Assembly (NCBI RefSeq): GCF_011601315.1 | Contig: NZ_JAAORA010000001.1 | Coordinates: forward strand, 310,001 to 374,000 | Source of the DNA: Candidatus Chlorobium masyuteum | Lineage (GTDB): Bacteria; Bacteroidota; Chlorobiia; Chlorobiales; Chlorobiaceae | DNA: 64,000 bases | Direction: 5' to 3' | In this document: positions 52,712-61,422 of the stretch, piece after piece | Numbering within the stretch: position 1 is the first letter of the stretch | Layout of the letters: each line of letters begins with the position of its first letter | Program-made: the position numbers and the translations under genes | Notes under the pieces: generated by a model | Database searches by the model: none | What the model was told of the DNA's origin: nothing | The model's input: only the letters and a program-made list of their open reading frames with translations

Positions 52712-53725
52712 ATGCACATGTCTGACGCACTCCTCTCTCCTGTTGTCGGCGGCACATTCTGGATGGCAAGCGGGGCGCTCATCGGCTATTCGGCAAAAAA
52801 AATCAAAGAAGAGAACGACAACGGCAAAACAGCGCTCATGGGAGTACTCGGCGCATTTGTTTTTGCAGCACAGATGATCAACTTCACCATTCCGGGCACT
52901 GGTTCCAGCGGACACCTTGGCGGAGGCCTGCTTCTTGCCGTATTGCTCGGTCCATACCGGGCATTTATAACACTTACCTCGGTACTCATCATTCAGTGCC
53001 TCTTTTTTGCTGACGGCGGTCTTTTGGCTCTGGGCTCCAATATTTTCAACCTGGCCTTTGTTCCTGCTTTTATTGCCTTTCCTTTTATTTATCGAGTCAT
53101 AGCAAAAGGCGCTGCATCTCCGGGTAAACTTGCTGCCGCCAGCATGACGGCCGCCACCGCGGCTCTTTTGACGGGAGCACTCTTTGTTGTGCTGCAAACA
53201 CTCCTTTCAGGCATAACAGAACTGCCGTTCCGCACATTTGCCCTCTTCATGCTGCCGATCCATCTGGCTATCGGTATGGTCGAAGGTCTGGTAACCTGGG
53301 GAGTACTCGTTTTCATTGCGCGCACCGAACCGGCACTGCTTATTTCCGCAAAAACAGCCATTCATCCCCGTGCTGCTTTGGCACTCTTTGCCGTTCTTGC
53401 GCTCCTCGTCGGAGGGGTACTCTCCTGGTTTGCCTCACCGCAACCCGACGGTCTTGAATGGTCAATAGCGAAAGTATCGGGCTCCAAAGAGCTAAGACCG
53501 GAAGGCGAACCTCTGCATCAAGCTCTGGCTGCTTTTCAAGAAAAGATCGCATTTCTGCCTGATTACGACTTCAAATCCGCCCCGGAATCCCTCACGGGCA
53601 AAGAATCACCCGTCAATCCAGGCTCCACTCTCTCCGGGATCGTCGGCTCTCTCTCTGCCCTTGCTGCTGCCGGTACCGCTGGTCTTATACTGGGCAGAAA
53701 ACGAACGGAAGCGGAACACCTGTGA
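52712..53725 (+). CDS. NikMN fusion: ECF-type nickel transporter substrate component
   Basis: A 337-residue membrane protein. The N-terminus MHMSDALLSPVVGG keeps the essential Met-His start that binds metal in CbiM/NikM. The core has IPGTGSSGHLGGGLLLAVL and several helices. From about residue 225 a NikN/PDGLE-type part follows (ALFAVLALLVGGVLSWF, then QPDGLEWS) with a last membrane helix near 315. It is the S-component for nickel (or cobalt); nikR upstream favours nickel. The ATG at 52712 is fixed by the conserved N-terminus. Confidence 0.9.
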   Translation: MHMSDALLSPVVGGTFWMASGALIGYSAKKIKEENDNGKTALMGVLGAFVFAAQMINFTIPGTGSSGHLGGGLLLAVLLGPYRAFITLTSVLIIQCLFFADGGLLALGSNIFNLAFVPAFIAFPFIYRVIAKGAASPGKLAAASMTAATAALLTGALFVVLQTLLSGITELPFRTFALFMLPIHLAIGMVEGLVTWGVLVFIARTEPALLISAKTAIHPRAALALFAVLALLVGGVLSWFASPQPDGLEWSIAKVSGSKELRPEGEPLHQALAAFQEKIAFLPDYDFKSAPESLTGKESPVNPGSTLSGIVGSLSALAAAGTAGLILGRKRTEAEHL

Positions 53726-54486
53726 TGCACTCCCGGCTCCCTTCCATTGCTCCTGCTGAGCGTAAAACAGCAACTCCGCTCTCTCCATTCCTCGGTAGTG
53801 ACCGCTCTGCTCTTCTGGTGACCGCTCTCTTTGTTCTCTCTCTGCTTTCGGTTCCAAAATTCAACATCACGGGAGTCATTGCATTCGGGACCTTTCCGCT
53901 TTTTCTCATAAGCGCAGCAAAGCTTCAGGCTGGAGCGATAGTGAAACGGCTGCTTTTCATCTCGCCCTTCGTACTTTTTATGGCTGCCGGAAACCTCTTT
54001 CTGGACCGAAACCCCGTCATGCTGATCGGGAAAATACCCATCAGCGGAGGGATGATTTCCGGAACAGTGATCGTAGCAAAAACCATTATTTCTGTAGCAG
54101 GATTGCTTTCCGTTACCCTCTGCATTCCGTTTTACCGGATCTGCCGCGCCCTTGAAGCGCTTCAAGTTCCCGATGTCCTGATAACACAGCTGATACTGCT
54201 CGACCGTTACCGCTCCGTGTTGCATGAAGAGGCTCAGGCTATGCAGAAGGCAAGGGATATCCGCTCGTTCGGCAGGAGAGGAAAAGGACTCTTTCGAACA
54301 GCTCCTCTCCTTGGATCATTGCTGTTAAGAACGACAAACCGTGCCGAAAGGCTTTACCGCAGCATGAGTGCAAGGGGTTTCGATGGACGACTGGTAAACC
54401 GTTCGGCTGAAAACATGAGCCCTGGAGAGTGGAAAACAGTTGGACTCTGGACGCTCTGCTTCCTTGCGCTGCGCCTGATCTTTTAA
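53725..54486 (+). CDS. ECF transporter T-component, NikQ/CbiQ type
   Basis: A 253-residue membrane protein with about five or six segments. The coupling motif region is seen in YRSVLHEEAQAMQKARDIRSF and TTNRAERLYRSMSARGFDG, the two Ala-Arg-Gly-type boxes that touch the ATPase. The ATG overlaps the nikMN stop (TGATG), so they are coupled. It carries energy from the ATPase to NikMN. Confidence 0.9.
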   Translation: MHSRLPSIAPAERKTATPLSPFLGSDRSALLVTALFVLSLLSVPKFNITGVIAFGTFPLFLISAAKLQAGAIVKRLLFISPFVLFMAAGNLFLDRNPVMLIGKIPISGGMISGTVIVAKTIISVAGLLSVTLCIPFYRICRALEALQVPDVLITQLILLDRYRSVLHEEAQAMQKARDIRSFGRRGKGLFRTAPLLGSLLLRTTNRAERLYRSMSARGFDGRLVNRSAENMSPGEWKTVGLWTLCFLALRLIF

Positions 54487-54497
54487 TTATCAGCAAA

Positions 54498-55220
54498 ATG
54501 ATCTTCATTGAAAGGCTCTCTTTCTCCTGGCCTGACGGAACAAAAGCAATTGACAACGTCAACCTTGCCATAACCGAAGGGAGCGCTGTCGGTATTGTGG
54601 GAGCAAACGGAGCCGGAAAATCGACACTGGTCAATCACCTGAACGGTTACTACATGCCCATGGAGGGTTCCATTTCAATTGGAGGCGTCAGGGTGAGCAG
54701 GAAAAATCTTGACCGGATCCATAAAATGGTTGGCCTGCTTTTTCAGAATCCCGATGACCAGCTCTTTACGGCAAGGCTTTACGATGATGTGGCCTTCGGA
54801 CCGGAGAATCTCGGCATGAATCGCAGGGATATCGCCATCCTGGCTGAAGAGGTGCTCCGGGAACTGAATCTCTGGGAGCTGCGCGATAAACCTCCGGCAC
54901 ACCTCTCGCAGGGTCAAAAGCGCTTTGCCTCCTTTGCCACCGTACTGGTCATGAAGCCGGATGTGATTGTCATGGATGAACCGACGTCGGATCTTGATCC
55001 AAAAAACCGGAGAAAACTGATCAACCTGGTAAATTCGCTTGGAATAACAAAAATCACGGTATCACATGACCTCGATTTTATCTGGGACACCTGCGAACGG
55101 GTATGCATCATGAACAACGGATGCATTGCTGCCGACGGTCCGACGAGAGAAATTCTCTCCAACAGAACGCTGCTTGAAGCCAACAATCTCGAGCTTCCGC
55201 TGCGCTTGCAGGGATTATGA
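54498..55220 (+). CDS. ECF transporter ATPase, NikO/CbiO type
   Basis: A 240-residue ABC ATPase. Walker A GANGAGKST near residue 36, Q-loop GLLFQNPDDQLFTARLYDDV, signature LSQGQKRFASFATVL, Walker B VIVMDEPTSDLDP and a switch His in VSHDLDF. The Q-loop PDDQLF is typical of CbiO. ATG at 54498 follows the NikQ stop by 11 bp. It ends the nickel-uptake operon; a type-A repeat hairpin lies beyond it. Confidence 0.94.
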   Translation: MIFIERLSFSWPDGTKAIDNVNLAITEGSAVGIVGANGAGKSTLVNHLNGYYMPMEGSISIGGVRVSRKNLDRIHKMVGLLFQNPDDQLFTARLYDDVAFGPENLGMNRRDIAILAEEVLRELNLWELRDKPPAHLSQGQKRFASFATVLVMKPDVIVMDEPTSDLDPKNRRKLINLVNSLGITKITVSHDLDFIWDTCERVCIMNNGCIAADGPTREILSNRTLLEANNLELPLRLQGL

Positions 55221-55280
55221 ATTTTGAATGTTTGATTTTGGATTGCCAATGCAAAATTCATAATCTAAGATTCAAAATCA
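55217..55280. repeat. Type-A inverted pair between convergent genes
   Basis: GAATTTTGAATGTTTGATTT on the left and its rough inverse (CAAAATTC, AAGATTCAAAATC) on the right form an imperfect hairpin between the 3' ends of nikO and the DUF1499 gene. Possible bidirectional terminator. Confidence 0.6.
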
Positions 55281-55715
55281 TCTCTGAAAGGCTTTCCTCA
55301 GCTCTTCGACCCTTGCGCGATTTACACCGAGATCGGAAAATCCGAGCCTTGACGAAGAGCGTAGATGAATAACACGCTCTTCCGGGCTCAGCCTGAACTC
55401 GACATCATCGATAAAGCCGAACACCGGTACCGTAAATATCGACCAGATATACCAATGCTCTTCGTGCTGCACGGTTCCGCCTTTTTCCTTAACCACTTTT
55501 TTCAAGCGCGCCATAGCCTCTTCAGGTGACCCCGAAAATGGCAGCGGGTCGATACGGTGAACCAGGTCGCTGCTCTCACTGCTTACACAGTTTGGTGTCG
55601 GGGGGCAAGGCCTGAGCTTTCCATTCACAAGCTGAGGGCTCACCTCGGGCTGCGGCCATAACCCGGAGAGCTGAGCGGTTACCGCCCCGATTGCATCACT
55701 GAAAATATCACTCAT
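55278..55715 (-). CDS. DUF1499 family protein
   Basis: A 145-residue protein of uncharacterised family DUF1499. Marks: CPPTPNCVSSESSDLVHRI near residue 37 with two cysteines, LKKVVKEKGGTVQ, a central hydrophobic stretch IWSIFTVPVFGFIDDVEFRL, and HLRSSSRLGFSDLGVNRARV near the end. No clear signal peptide is seen. The role is unknown. It is convergent with nikO. Confidence 0.88.
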   Translation of the reverse strand: MSDIFSDAIGAVTAQLSGLWPQPEVSPQLVNGKLRPCPPTPNCVSSESSDLVHRIDPLPFSGSPEEAMARLKKVVKEKGGTVQHEEHWYIWSIFTVPVFGFIDDVEFRLSPEERVIHLRSSSRLGFSDLGVNRARVEELRKAFQR

Positions 55716-55739
55716 AGTATGCTCCGTTTTTTTATTAAG

Positions 55740-55905
55740 AAAAGGATATAAAGGCGATCAGGGAGAGCAACGACGAAGAGCAGGGCAAACACACAGGGTT
55801 GCCCCAACAGCTTCAATCCAAAATCTCTTAATCTTGTCCACCGTGTCCACTTCTGTCCACCCTTTTCTTCGTCCACTGATCTCCACTCTCTTCCTCTTCA
55901 ACCCG
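55740..55905 (+). repeat. Composite B-A-C dispersed repeat
   Basis: Order: AAAGGCGATCAGGGAGAGCA, then GACGAAGAGCAGGGCAAACA and a hairpin (55783-55804), type-A CAATCCAAAATCTC, then type-C GTCCACCGTGTCCACTTCTG, CCCTTTTCTTCGTCCACTG and CCTCTTCAACC. The last bases enter the 3' end of the NYN gene. It is the best partner of the copy at 41.75-41.93 kb (inverted). Confidence 0.7.
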
Positions 55906-56740
55906 CAATGCGCGAAGAGAGTTCTTCAACCATCACGTTATCGATGAGCTTGACGGTGATTTCAGGAATCTCCTTTGCTTTATTCACATGGAAAACCGTC
56001 ACCTCAAAAACATCACTCATCCGCACAATCGCCGTTAAATCCCTGATATAGTGGCTAACCCCGAGAAAACTCAGCGGGAGAAGACATTTGACATGGTAGG
56101 GGTTGCTCAAAAAAACTCCGTAGGGCTTCACCTTCAGGACTGTGCCGGTAAAATGCTCCCCGACATCGGGCAGTCGAGCCGGAAACCCGGCATGAGCAAG
56201 GGTTGAAGCGGAATCAGCACGAGGAGTATCTCCGCTGCGCAGGTGCCCGATACGATCTCTGAGCAGTGAAAGGTCAAAATAGGTCACATTTGGTTCTGCA
56301 AGCAGCTCCCTTGCACTGAGTCCCTGGGTGGAGTAAACAATAACCTCTTTTCCCTTCTCTTTCAGGGCTCTGAGCAGAGGAAGAAAATCACTGTCGCCAC
56401 TGAAAAGCATAAAGGTATCATAGCGTTCACTGCCGATTAAAGCATCGACAACAAGCTCGACATCAAGATTGCCCTTCATGATAACCTCTCCGGTCTCCTT
56501 GTTGACAATTTTTTTGACCGGTTTGGAGATGATCCGGAAACCATGGGCAGTCAGTACCCTTGTAAATGCCGCATTTTCTTCCGATACCGGCTCGGATGCC
56601 GGTACATAGTAATTGGCTTCTACCGAAGCATATCCTGTCATAAAAAAAGCCATCAGCCGGGAAAAATCTATCTGCCAACCGAGATGGCGCTGCGTATAAA
56701 ACAGATTTGCGCCGTCAATAAAAACAGCTGCTCGACCCAT
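55898..56740 (-). CDS. NYN-domain (LabA/DUF88-like) protein with S1-like C-terminus
   Basis: A 280-residue protein. The NYN/PIN-like nuclease domain (about 1-150) shows the acidic residues FIDGANLFY, KGNLDVELVVDAL and LFSGDSDFLPLLRAL, which bind metal. After a linker, residues 190-270 resemble an S1/OB RNA-binding fold (GTVLKVKPYGVFLSNPYHVK, then CLLPLSFLGVSHYI). The combination suggests an RNA-processing or decay role, but no substrate is known. AGGAG lies 8 nt before the ATG. Confidence 0.85.
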   Translation of the reverse strand: MGRAAVFIDGANLFYTQRHLGWQIDFSRLMAFFMTGYASVEANYYVPASEPVSEENAAFTRVLTAHGFRIISKPVKKIVNKETGEVIMKGNLDVELVVDALIGSERYDTFMLFSGDSDFLPLLRALKEKGKEVIVYSTQGLSARELLAEPNVTYFDLSLLRDRIGHLRSGDTPRADSASTLAHAGFPARLPDVGEHFTGTVLKVKPYGVFLSNPYHVKCLLPLSFLGVSHYIRDLTAIVRMSDVFEVTVFHVNKAKEIPEITVKLIDNVMVEELSSRIAG

Positions 56741-56895
56741 AATGTCAGCTCCTCTTCATTTTTTCAGCATCAATATGCATCCGCTCCAACTATTGAAACA
56801 ACTGCGGGGTGTTAACCATTCAGTCCGATCTTTGGAAGAAGTGCAAGTAAAGGCACCATTGGTCAAGAGCGCCCGGTGCTGAAAGCCGGAGAGGG

Positions 56896-57915
56896 TTAGC
56901 GTAACCGGGTTATCTGCCTTGCCGCCCGGATCACGCGATCACCAAGATATGCTATAAACTCGGGGGCAGTGTTGAGGCAGGGAATAAGTACAGCATCTTG
57001 TACCGACGTTGAGGATCTGAGCTCATCAGCACGGCGAATGGTCTCATTTCCGTCGGAAAAATATCCGCAGGCAAAAAGATCAACACGTAAAGAGCTCTCT
57101 TTTTGAAGCTGCGCACAGATTTCAGAAAAAGAGGGGGTGGTCCAGGTTCCGCCAACATCATGATTGAGGTATACCGTCATGATCCTGCCGTATGGATTGC
57201 GGCTGTCACCGGGAATCAGATTTCCGAGCCGTTCGGCAAAACCGAGGGTACCTTCAAGGCCGGTCCGAAACGGAGGAACTTCACCGTTTTCGTTACTAAC
57301 CAGTGTACCGTGAAAAAGAAGCAGCAGAAGCCGCCCTTCATCCCTCAGAACCGGTTGATCTTTCGGCTTGTCACCGCCGGATTGAAACAGGTGATCAAGA
57401 TAAAGCCTGTGCAGCTGCTCATCCGCCCAGAACCTGCTTAACACTCTGACGTTTCCGAGCTCCCCCGGGCTGCGCGAAGATTTCAACCAGGAACAGAGCA
57501 GACCGCAGGAAAGGCTTGAGTCAACAGGTGCCATTGAGATAATTATCTGCCCGGAACAGTCACGTGTCTCTTCAATGACGCTCTCTGCATAGGGCGGTGA
57601 GGCTGAAAAAGCAGCATGCACCTCAAAATCCGGAAGATCCTGAAATGCAGATGCATCCAGATAGTGCTGCAGGGCTGCGGCCTGCTCTCGGGTAATCCGG
57701 TTTTGGGGAGAAGAGCGGGGATCGGTACGGGCACGAATAATTTTTTTAAGCGAAGAGGATACGGCTATCGTGCGTTGCAAAAGAGCTGGAATCGGCATCA
57801 CAAGAGATGCGTGAGCAAGTGTTTGACGGGTTACGCGATAGTTTTCCTTGAAAAGGTTGGTCTCTGCCTCACCATGAGCGGCAAGAATAACGGCTATTTT
57901 CTCTTTTGACGGCAT
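56896..57915 (-). CDS. Ferrochelatase-superfamily protein
   Basis: A 339-residue protein resembling ferrochelatase in order of motifs. It begins with VILAAHGEAET, has the possible metal-site His in LLLLFHGTLVSNENG near residue 205, and LFACGYFSDGNETIRRADEL, where the family has a GF.D..ET segment. Family members insert iron into protoporphyrin; a divergent paralogue might act on another tetrapyrrole, plausible in a bacteriochlorophyll-rich cell. Assignment to heme synthesis is uncertain because key residues are not all conserved. It is followed 18 bp upstream on the same strand by the RND adaptor gene. Confidence 0.72.
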   Translation of the reverse strand: MPSKEKIAVILAAHGEAETNLFKENYRVTRQTLAHASLVMPIPALLQRTIAVSSSLKKIIRARTDPRSSPQNRITREQAAALQHYLDASAFQDLPDFEVHAAFSASPPYAESVIEETRDCSGQIIISMAPVDSSLSCGLLCSWLKSSRSPGELGNVRVLSRFWADEQLHRLYLDHLFQSGGDKPKDQPVLRDEGRLLLLLFHGTLVSNENGEVPPFRTGLEGTLGFAERLGNLIPGDSRNPYGRIMTVYLNHDVGGTWTTPSFSEICAQLQKESSLRVDLFACGYFSDGNETIRRADELRSSTSVQDAVLIPCLNTAPEFIAYLGDRVIRAARQITRLR

Positions 57916-57933
57916 TCGGTGACAATCAGTATC

Positions 57934-59016
57934 TCAGGATTTCCCGGCTCGAACAATTCTGACATCCATCCCTTCATGAAGTCCCTTGTCGGGAACAAGA
58001 ACCACTTTATCCCCTTTTTTAAGCCCCAGCAGAACTTCAACAAAGGTCAGGTCACTGGCTCCCTGGCGAATCGGCTGCTTTTTCAGGCGTCCCTTTTCGA
58101 TTTTCCAGACGTAGTTCTGATGGTTTTCTTCAAAAACCGAACTTTTTCTGACCAGCAGGGCATTTTGCTTTACGTTGTAGATGATGTTTGCTGTCGCAGT
58201 CATACCGGACTGAATAGTACCCGCCGGCTTGTCAATGGTCAGATAGATCTTTGAGGTTTTCGTAATTTTGTCCGTCTGCGGCACAATGCGCGAAACAACT
58301 GCTGAAAGCCGCTGATCAGGGTAGGCATCAAAGACAACCGTGGCCTTCTGACCATTGCGGATACGGGGGATATCAAGTTCATCGACCTCCACATTGATCA
58401 GATAGCCCGCAGGATCAACCACCCTGGCCACAAGCGTACCAACGGGGATGTAATCACCCTCTTTGACGTTCTGCAAGGTCAGTACCCCGTCGAAAGGAGC
58501 CTTCACTGAGAGCTTGTTGAGATCATCCTGGCGCATCTTCAACTGTAATGCCTTCTGCTGAAGCAGCTCATCAGCCTGAACGCTCTTCTTTTCGGCTTCA
58601 TCAAGATCCTGGCGGGAGATCGCCCCTTCATGGTAGAGATTTTTCTTTCTCTTCAGTTGCGCTCTGCTCTCCCGTGCCTGGGCATCCTGCTCGGCAACTG
58701 ATGAACGCGCTTCACTGACGGCAAACTGGGGCTGTGGACTGCTGAAGGAGATGATGTTCTGGCCTCTTTTGACCGGCTCGCCCTCCTTTGCGCCAATATA
58801 ACTGACGGTTCCGGAAAACTCTGTATTGAGGTTGGCTATCGACTCCGCCTCCACAAACCCTGTAGCATAGATCGCCTGGACAAGTTCAGCATTGGTCACC
58901 TCTCCGGCCTCAATATCAACGGTATTTCCCCTTGTAATCAAAAAAAACACCGTAATAACAAACAGAACACCAAGGGCTATGGAATATTTCGGAAAAACTT
59001 TCTGTAAGGTCTTCAT
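57934..59016 (-). CDS. HlyD/RND-type periplasmic adaptor protein
   Basis: A 360-residue membrane fusion protein. The N-terminal helix (IALGVLFVITVFFLITRG) anchors it; the biotinyl-lipoyl halves are LNTEFSGTVSYIGAKEGEPV and VKAPFDGVLTLQNVKEGDYI, separated by a coiled coil (about 95-165). The beta-barrel part follows (ATVVFDAYPDQRLSAVVSRI). Such proteins bridge an inner-membrane transporter to the outer membrane. Neither the transporter nor a TolC gene is in the window. Confidence 0.92.
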   Translation of the reverse strand: MKTLQKVFPKYSIALGVLFVITVFFLITRGNTVDIEAGEVTNAELVQAIYATGFVEAESIANLNTEFSGTVSYIGAKEGEPVKRGQNIISFSSPQPQFAVSEARSSVAEQDAQARESRAQLKRKKNLYHEGAISRQDLDEAEKKSVQADELLQQKALQLKMRQDDLNKLSVKAPFDGVLTLQNVKEGDYIPVGTLVARVVDPAGYLINVEVDELDIPRIRNGQKATVVFDAYPDQRLSAVVSRIVPQTDKITKTSKIYLTIDKPAGTIQSGMTATANIIYNVKQNALLVRKSSVFEENHQNYVWKIEKGRLKKQPIRQGASDLTFVEVLLGLKKGDKVVLVPDKGLHEGMDVRIVRAGKS

Positions 59017-59180
59017 GGATACATATCTGGATAATTCAGCTTTGGGAAGTTACATGTTTTGCACTATTTCTCCATTCCGACCTTGGTTTTTCCATAATTT
59101 TATCAATCTTTAAAAACATTTTCGATTCCTGCCGCCAAAAAAGGGGCCGGGGTATAAAAAACACTTAATCTACAGTATCA

Positions 59181-59594
59181 ATGGGCGATAATCAAGATAA
59201 CAGGAAAAGCTTTCTTGACACCGTAAAGTTCGATGAAAAAGGACTGGTACCGGCAATTGTCCAGGATCATGAAACCGGCAAGGTTCTCATGATGGCATGG
59301 ATGAACCGCGAAAGCCTTCAAATGACCTTCGACAGAAAGAAAGCCTGCTACTGGAGCCGAAGCCGCAAGGAGCTCTGGCTGAAAGGGGAATCATCCGGCA
59401 ACATGCAGGATGTTCATGATATTCTTATCGACTGCGATGGCGATACCCTGCTCCTGAAAGTATCCCAGACAGGTGGTGCCTGCCACGTTGGCTACCACTC
59501 ATGCTTTTATCGCAAGGCAAACCGTGATATGACCATGGATATCTGCGATACGCTGATGTTCAATCCGGAAGAGGTTTATGGTAAAAAAAGCTGA
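59181..59594 (+). CDS. hisI: Phosphoribosyl-AMP cyclohydrolase
   Basis: A 137-residue HisI. Core motifs [34 protein letters not shown] and [14 protein letters not shown] carry the zinc cysteines and the conserved Ser/Arg residues. It opens the purine ring in histidine synthesis. It is the stand-alone form without a HisE domain. Start is the ATG at 59181. Its end overlaps the methyltransferase gene. Confidence 0.96.
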   Translation: MGDNQDNRKSFLDTVKFDEKGLVPAIVQDHETGKVLMMAWMNRESLQMTFDRKKACYWSRSRKELWLKGESSGNMQDVHDILIDCDGDTLLLKVSQTGGACHVGYHSCFYRKANRDMTMDICDTLMFNPEEVYGKKS

Positions 59595-60327
59595 ACCAAT
59601 GGCAAATCAATCCAAAGAGAACGCCAAATCCCTGAACCGGACCAAATCGAGAGCCTCGATTCAGCAGATGTTTGATGAGGTTGCTCCGACCTATGATTTT
59701 TTAAATCACCTCTTGAGCCTCGGAATAGACAATTACTGGAGGGCAAACGCCACCGGCAGGGCAAAAAAACTGTTGCAGAACACTCCTCTGCCTCGAATTC
59801 TTGATGTTGCCACCGGAACCGGTGACCTGGCTGCCTCCATGGCAAAAATAGCGGGGGCAAAAGTTACGGCACTTGATCTTTCACCTGAAATGCTGGTGCT
59901 CGCAAGAAAAAAATACCCGGAGATAACGTTTCTTGAGGGGTATGCAGAAAAACTGCCCTTCAATGATGCAAGTTTCGATATAGTCAGCGCAGGGTTCGGC
60001 GTAAGAAACTTTGAAGACCTTGAAAAGGGAATGCAGGAGTTCCACCGGGTGCTCAAACCGGGGGGCCACACCCTCATTATTGAGCCGATGATACCGAGAA
60101 ACGACGTGATGAAAAAGCTTTATCTCATCTACTTCAAGAAGGTACTGCCGAAAATCGCGGGTCTGTTCAGCAAATCCACCTTTGCCTATGACTACCTGCC
60201 CCACTCGGTTGAAAAGTTTCCACAGGCTGAAGCATTCACTGCAATCCTGTGCAAAGCAGGATTCAGCAAGGCGGACTATTTCCCCATGACCTTTGAAACC
60301 TCGATTCTCTACGTTGCGCGGAAATAA
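59578..60327 (+). CDS. ubiE: UbiE/MenG-type quinone methyltransferase
   Basis: A 249-residue class I methyltransferase. [23 protein letters not shown] is the family's N-terminal signature, motif I is [11 protein letters not shown], and later [20 protein letters not shown] and LIIEPMIP are typical. In a bacterium with menaquinone it would methylate demethylmenaquinone. The ATG at 59578 has GGAAGAGG just upstream and overlaps hisI by 17 bp; the ATG 21 bp later is an alternative. Confidence 0.93.
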   Translation: MVKKAEPMANQSKENAKSLNRTKSRASIQQMFDEVAPTYDFLNHLLSLGIDNYWRANATGRAKKLLQNTPLPRILDVATGTGDLAASMAKIAGAKVTALDLSPEMLVLARKKYPEITFLEGYAEKLPFNDASFDIVSAGFGVRNFEDLEKGMQEFHRVLKPGGHTLIIEPMIPRNDVMKKLYLIYFKKVLPKIAGLFSKSTFAYDYLPHSVEKFPQAEAFTAILCKAGFSKADYFPMTFETSILYVARK

Positions 60328-60338
60328 GAGATTTTAAA

Positions 60339-60719
60339 TCACACCGCCCATCGAGCCTGAAGCAGAGGGAGACGCTGAAGCATCGGAATGGAAACAAGGT
60401 AACTGCCTATACCGACAATATCGACAAGCAGATCGGCCAGAGAGGCCGATCGGTAGGGCAGAAATGACTGCACATACTCAATGGCAAGGCCATAAAGAAT
60501 GAGCGGTATGATCTTGAACACCCCGAAGCGGCTCTTCGGAAAAGCAAAATCCACAAGCACGGCAAGCACAGCAAAGGCCAGAAAATGAAGCAGCTTGTCA
60601 CCGTTTTCGACATGCAGGTTCACTCCGCTCCGAACCGTTGCCTGCAAGCTTATAAGTGCCACCGCAGCGGTCAGCATCAGCCGGGAGAGGAGCATCATAT
60701 ACCGTTTTTTCTCTTTCAT
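60339..60719 (-). CDS. VanZ-family membrane protein
   Basis: A 126-residue membrane protein with four hydrophobic segments. The VanZ-type pattern is DKLLHFLAFAVLAVLVDFAF, then YGLAIEYVQSFLPYRSASLADLLVDIVG. The function of these proteins is mostly unknown; the family was named after a teicoplanin-resistance gene. It is convergent with ubiE, with only 11 bp between them. A truncated TIR-type element lies 5 bp upstream of the ATG and may give the GGAAG ribosome-binding site. Confidence 0.9.
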   Translation of the reverse strand: MKEKKRYMMLLSRLMLTAAVALISLQATVRSGVNLHVENGDKLLHFLAFAVLAVLVDFAFPKSRFGVFKIIPLILYGLAIEYVQSFLPYRSASLADLLVDIVGIGSYLVSIPMLQRLPLLQARWAV

Positions 60720-60724
60720 ATCAG

Positions 60725-60775
60725 GGCACTTCCAAATAATTTATTCCGCGCTTAGATTGCATCACGGAACGGCAT
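60725..60775. repeat. TIR-type element copy 6 (truncated), upstream of vanZ
   Basis: One end GGCACTTCCAAATAATTTAT followed by TCCGCG matches the family; the second end is not clear. Begins 5 bp upstream of the vanZ ATG. Confidence 0.5.
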
Positions 60776-60777
60776 GG

Positions 60778-61410
60778 TTACTGATTTTCTGCCTTAAGCT
60801 CATTGCGATATTTCGAGAAGTTCCTGCATGCATGCTCCTGCTTGAAGCGATCTCTATGGATTTTTTTAATCAGCTCTACCACCTGCTCCGGCTCCATCAC
60901 ATGAAAAATCATGTGCATATCGCCCTTGCTGAAAAGCCCGCGCTCCATCACCTCAAGCTTCAGCCAGCTCAGAAGGTTAGTCCAGATCGCACCATAAAGA
61001 ATGATAGGCGTTTCGCAGATTCGTTCCACCTGGACAAGCTGCCATGCGTAAAAGAGCTCAAGCAGTGTACCGATTCCACCGGGGGCAACCACTACAGCAT
61101 CTGAGAGCGCCATAAAGTTGTCAAGCCGGCTGCTGAAAAGGGGAAACTCCTGCTTGATGTCGAGAAACGGATTCGGCTCCTGCTCACGCGGAAGCCGGAT
61201 GTTCAGCCCTATTGAGCGGCTCTCTGACCGGGCGCTTCGGGAACCTGCATTTGCCGCCTGCATCAGCCCGGGTCCACCCCCGGTAACAATATCAAACCCC
61301 TCTTCAGCCAGCCCTCTGGCTATCGAAAAAACATCCTGATAATCCCGCTCTCCCTCATGAAGTCTTGCAGACCCGAAGATCGCCACCCGGTAATGTGGTG
61401 TCATTGCCAT
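60778..61410 (-). CDS. LOG-family protein (cytokinin phosphoribohydrolase-like)
   Basis: A 210-residue Rossmann-fold protein. [14 protein letters not shown] opens the nucleotide-binding region, followed by [20 protein letters not shown], and the active-site box is [16 protein letters not shown] (PGGxGTxxE). Bacterial LOG proteins hydrolyse nucleoside monophosphates; they were long misnamed lysine decarboxylases. Two closely spaced ATG starts (61410 and 61404) are possible. It follows ligA with a 12-bp gap, so they may share a transcript. Confidence 0.9.
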   Translation of the reverse strand: MAMTPHYRVAIFGSARLHEGERDYQDVFSIARGLAEEGFDIVTGGGPGLMQAANAGSRSARSESRSIGLNIRLPREQEPNPFLDIKQEFPLFSSRLDNFMALSDAVVVAPGGIGTLLELFYAWQLVQVERICETPIILYGAIWTNLLSWLKLEVMERGLFSKGDMHMIFHVMEPEQVVELIKKIHRDRFKQEHACRNFSKYRNELKAENQ

Positions 61411-61422
61411 ACTGGATCAGAT

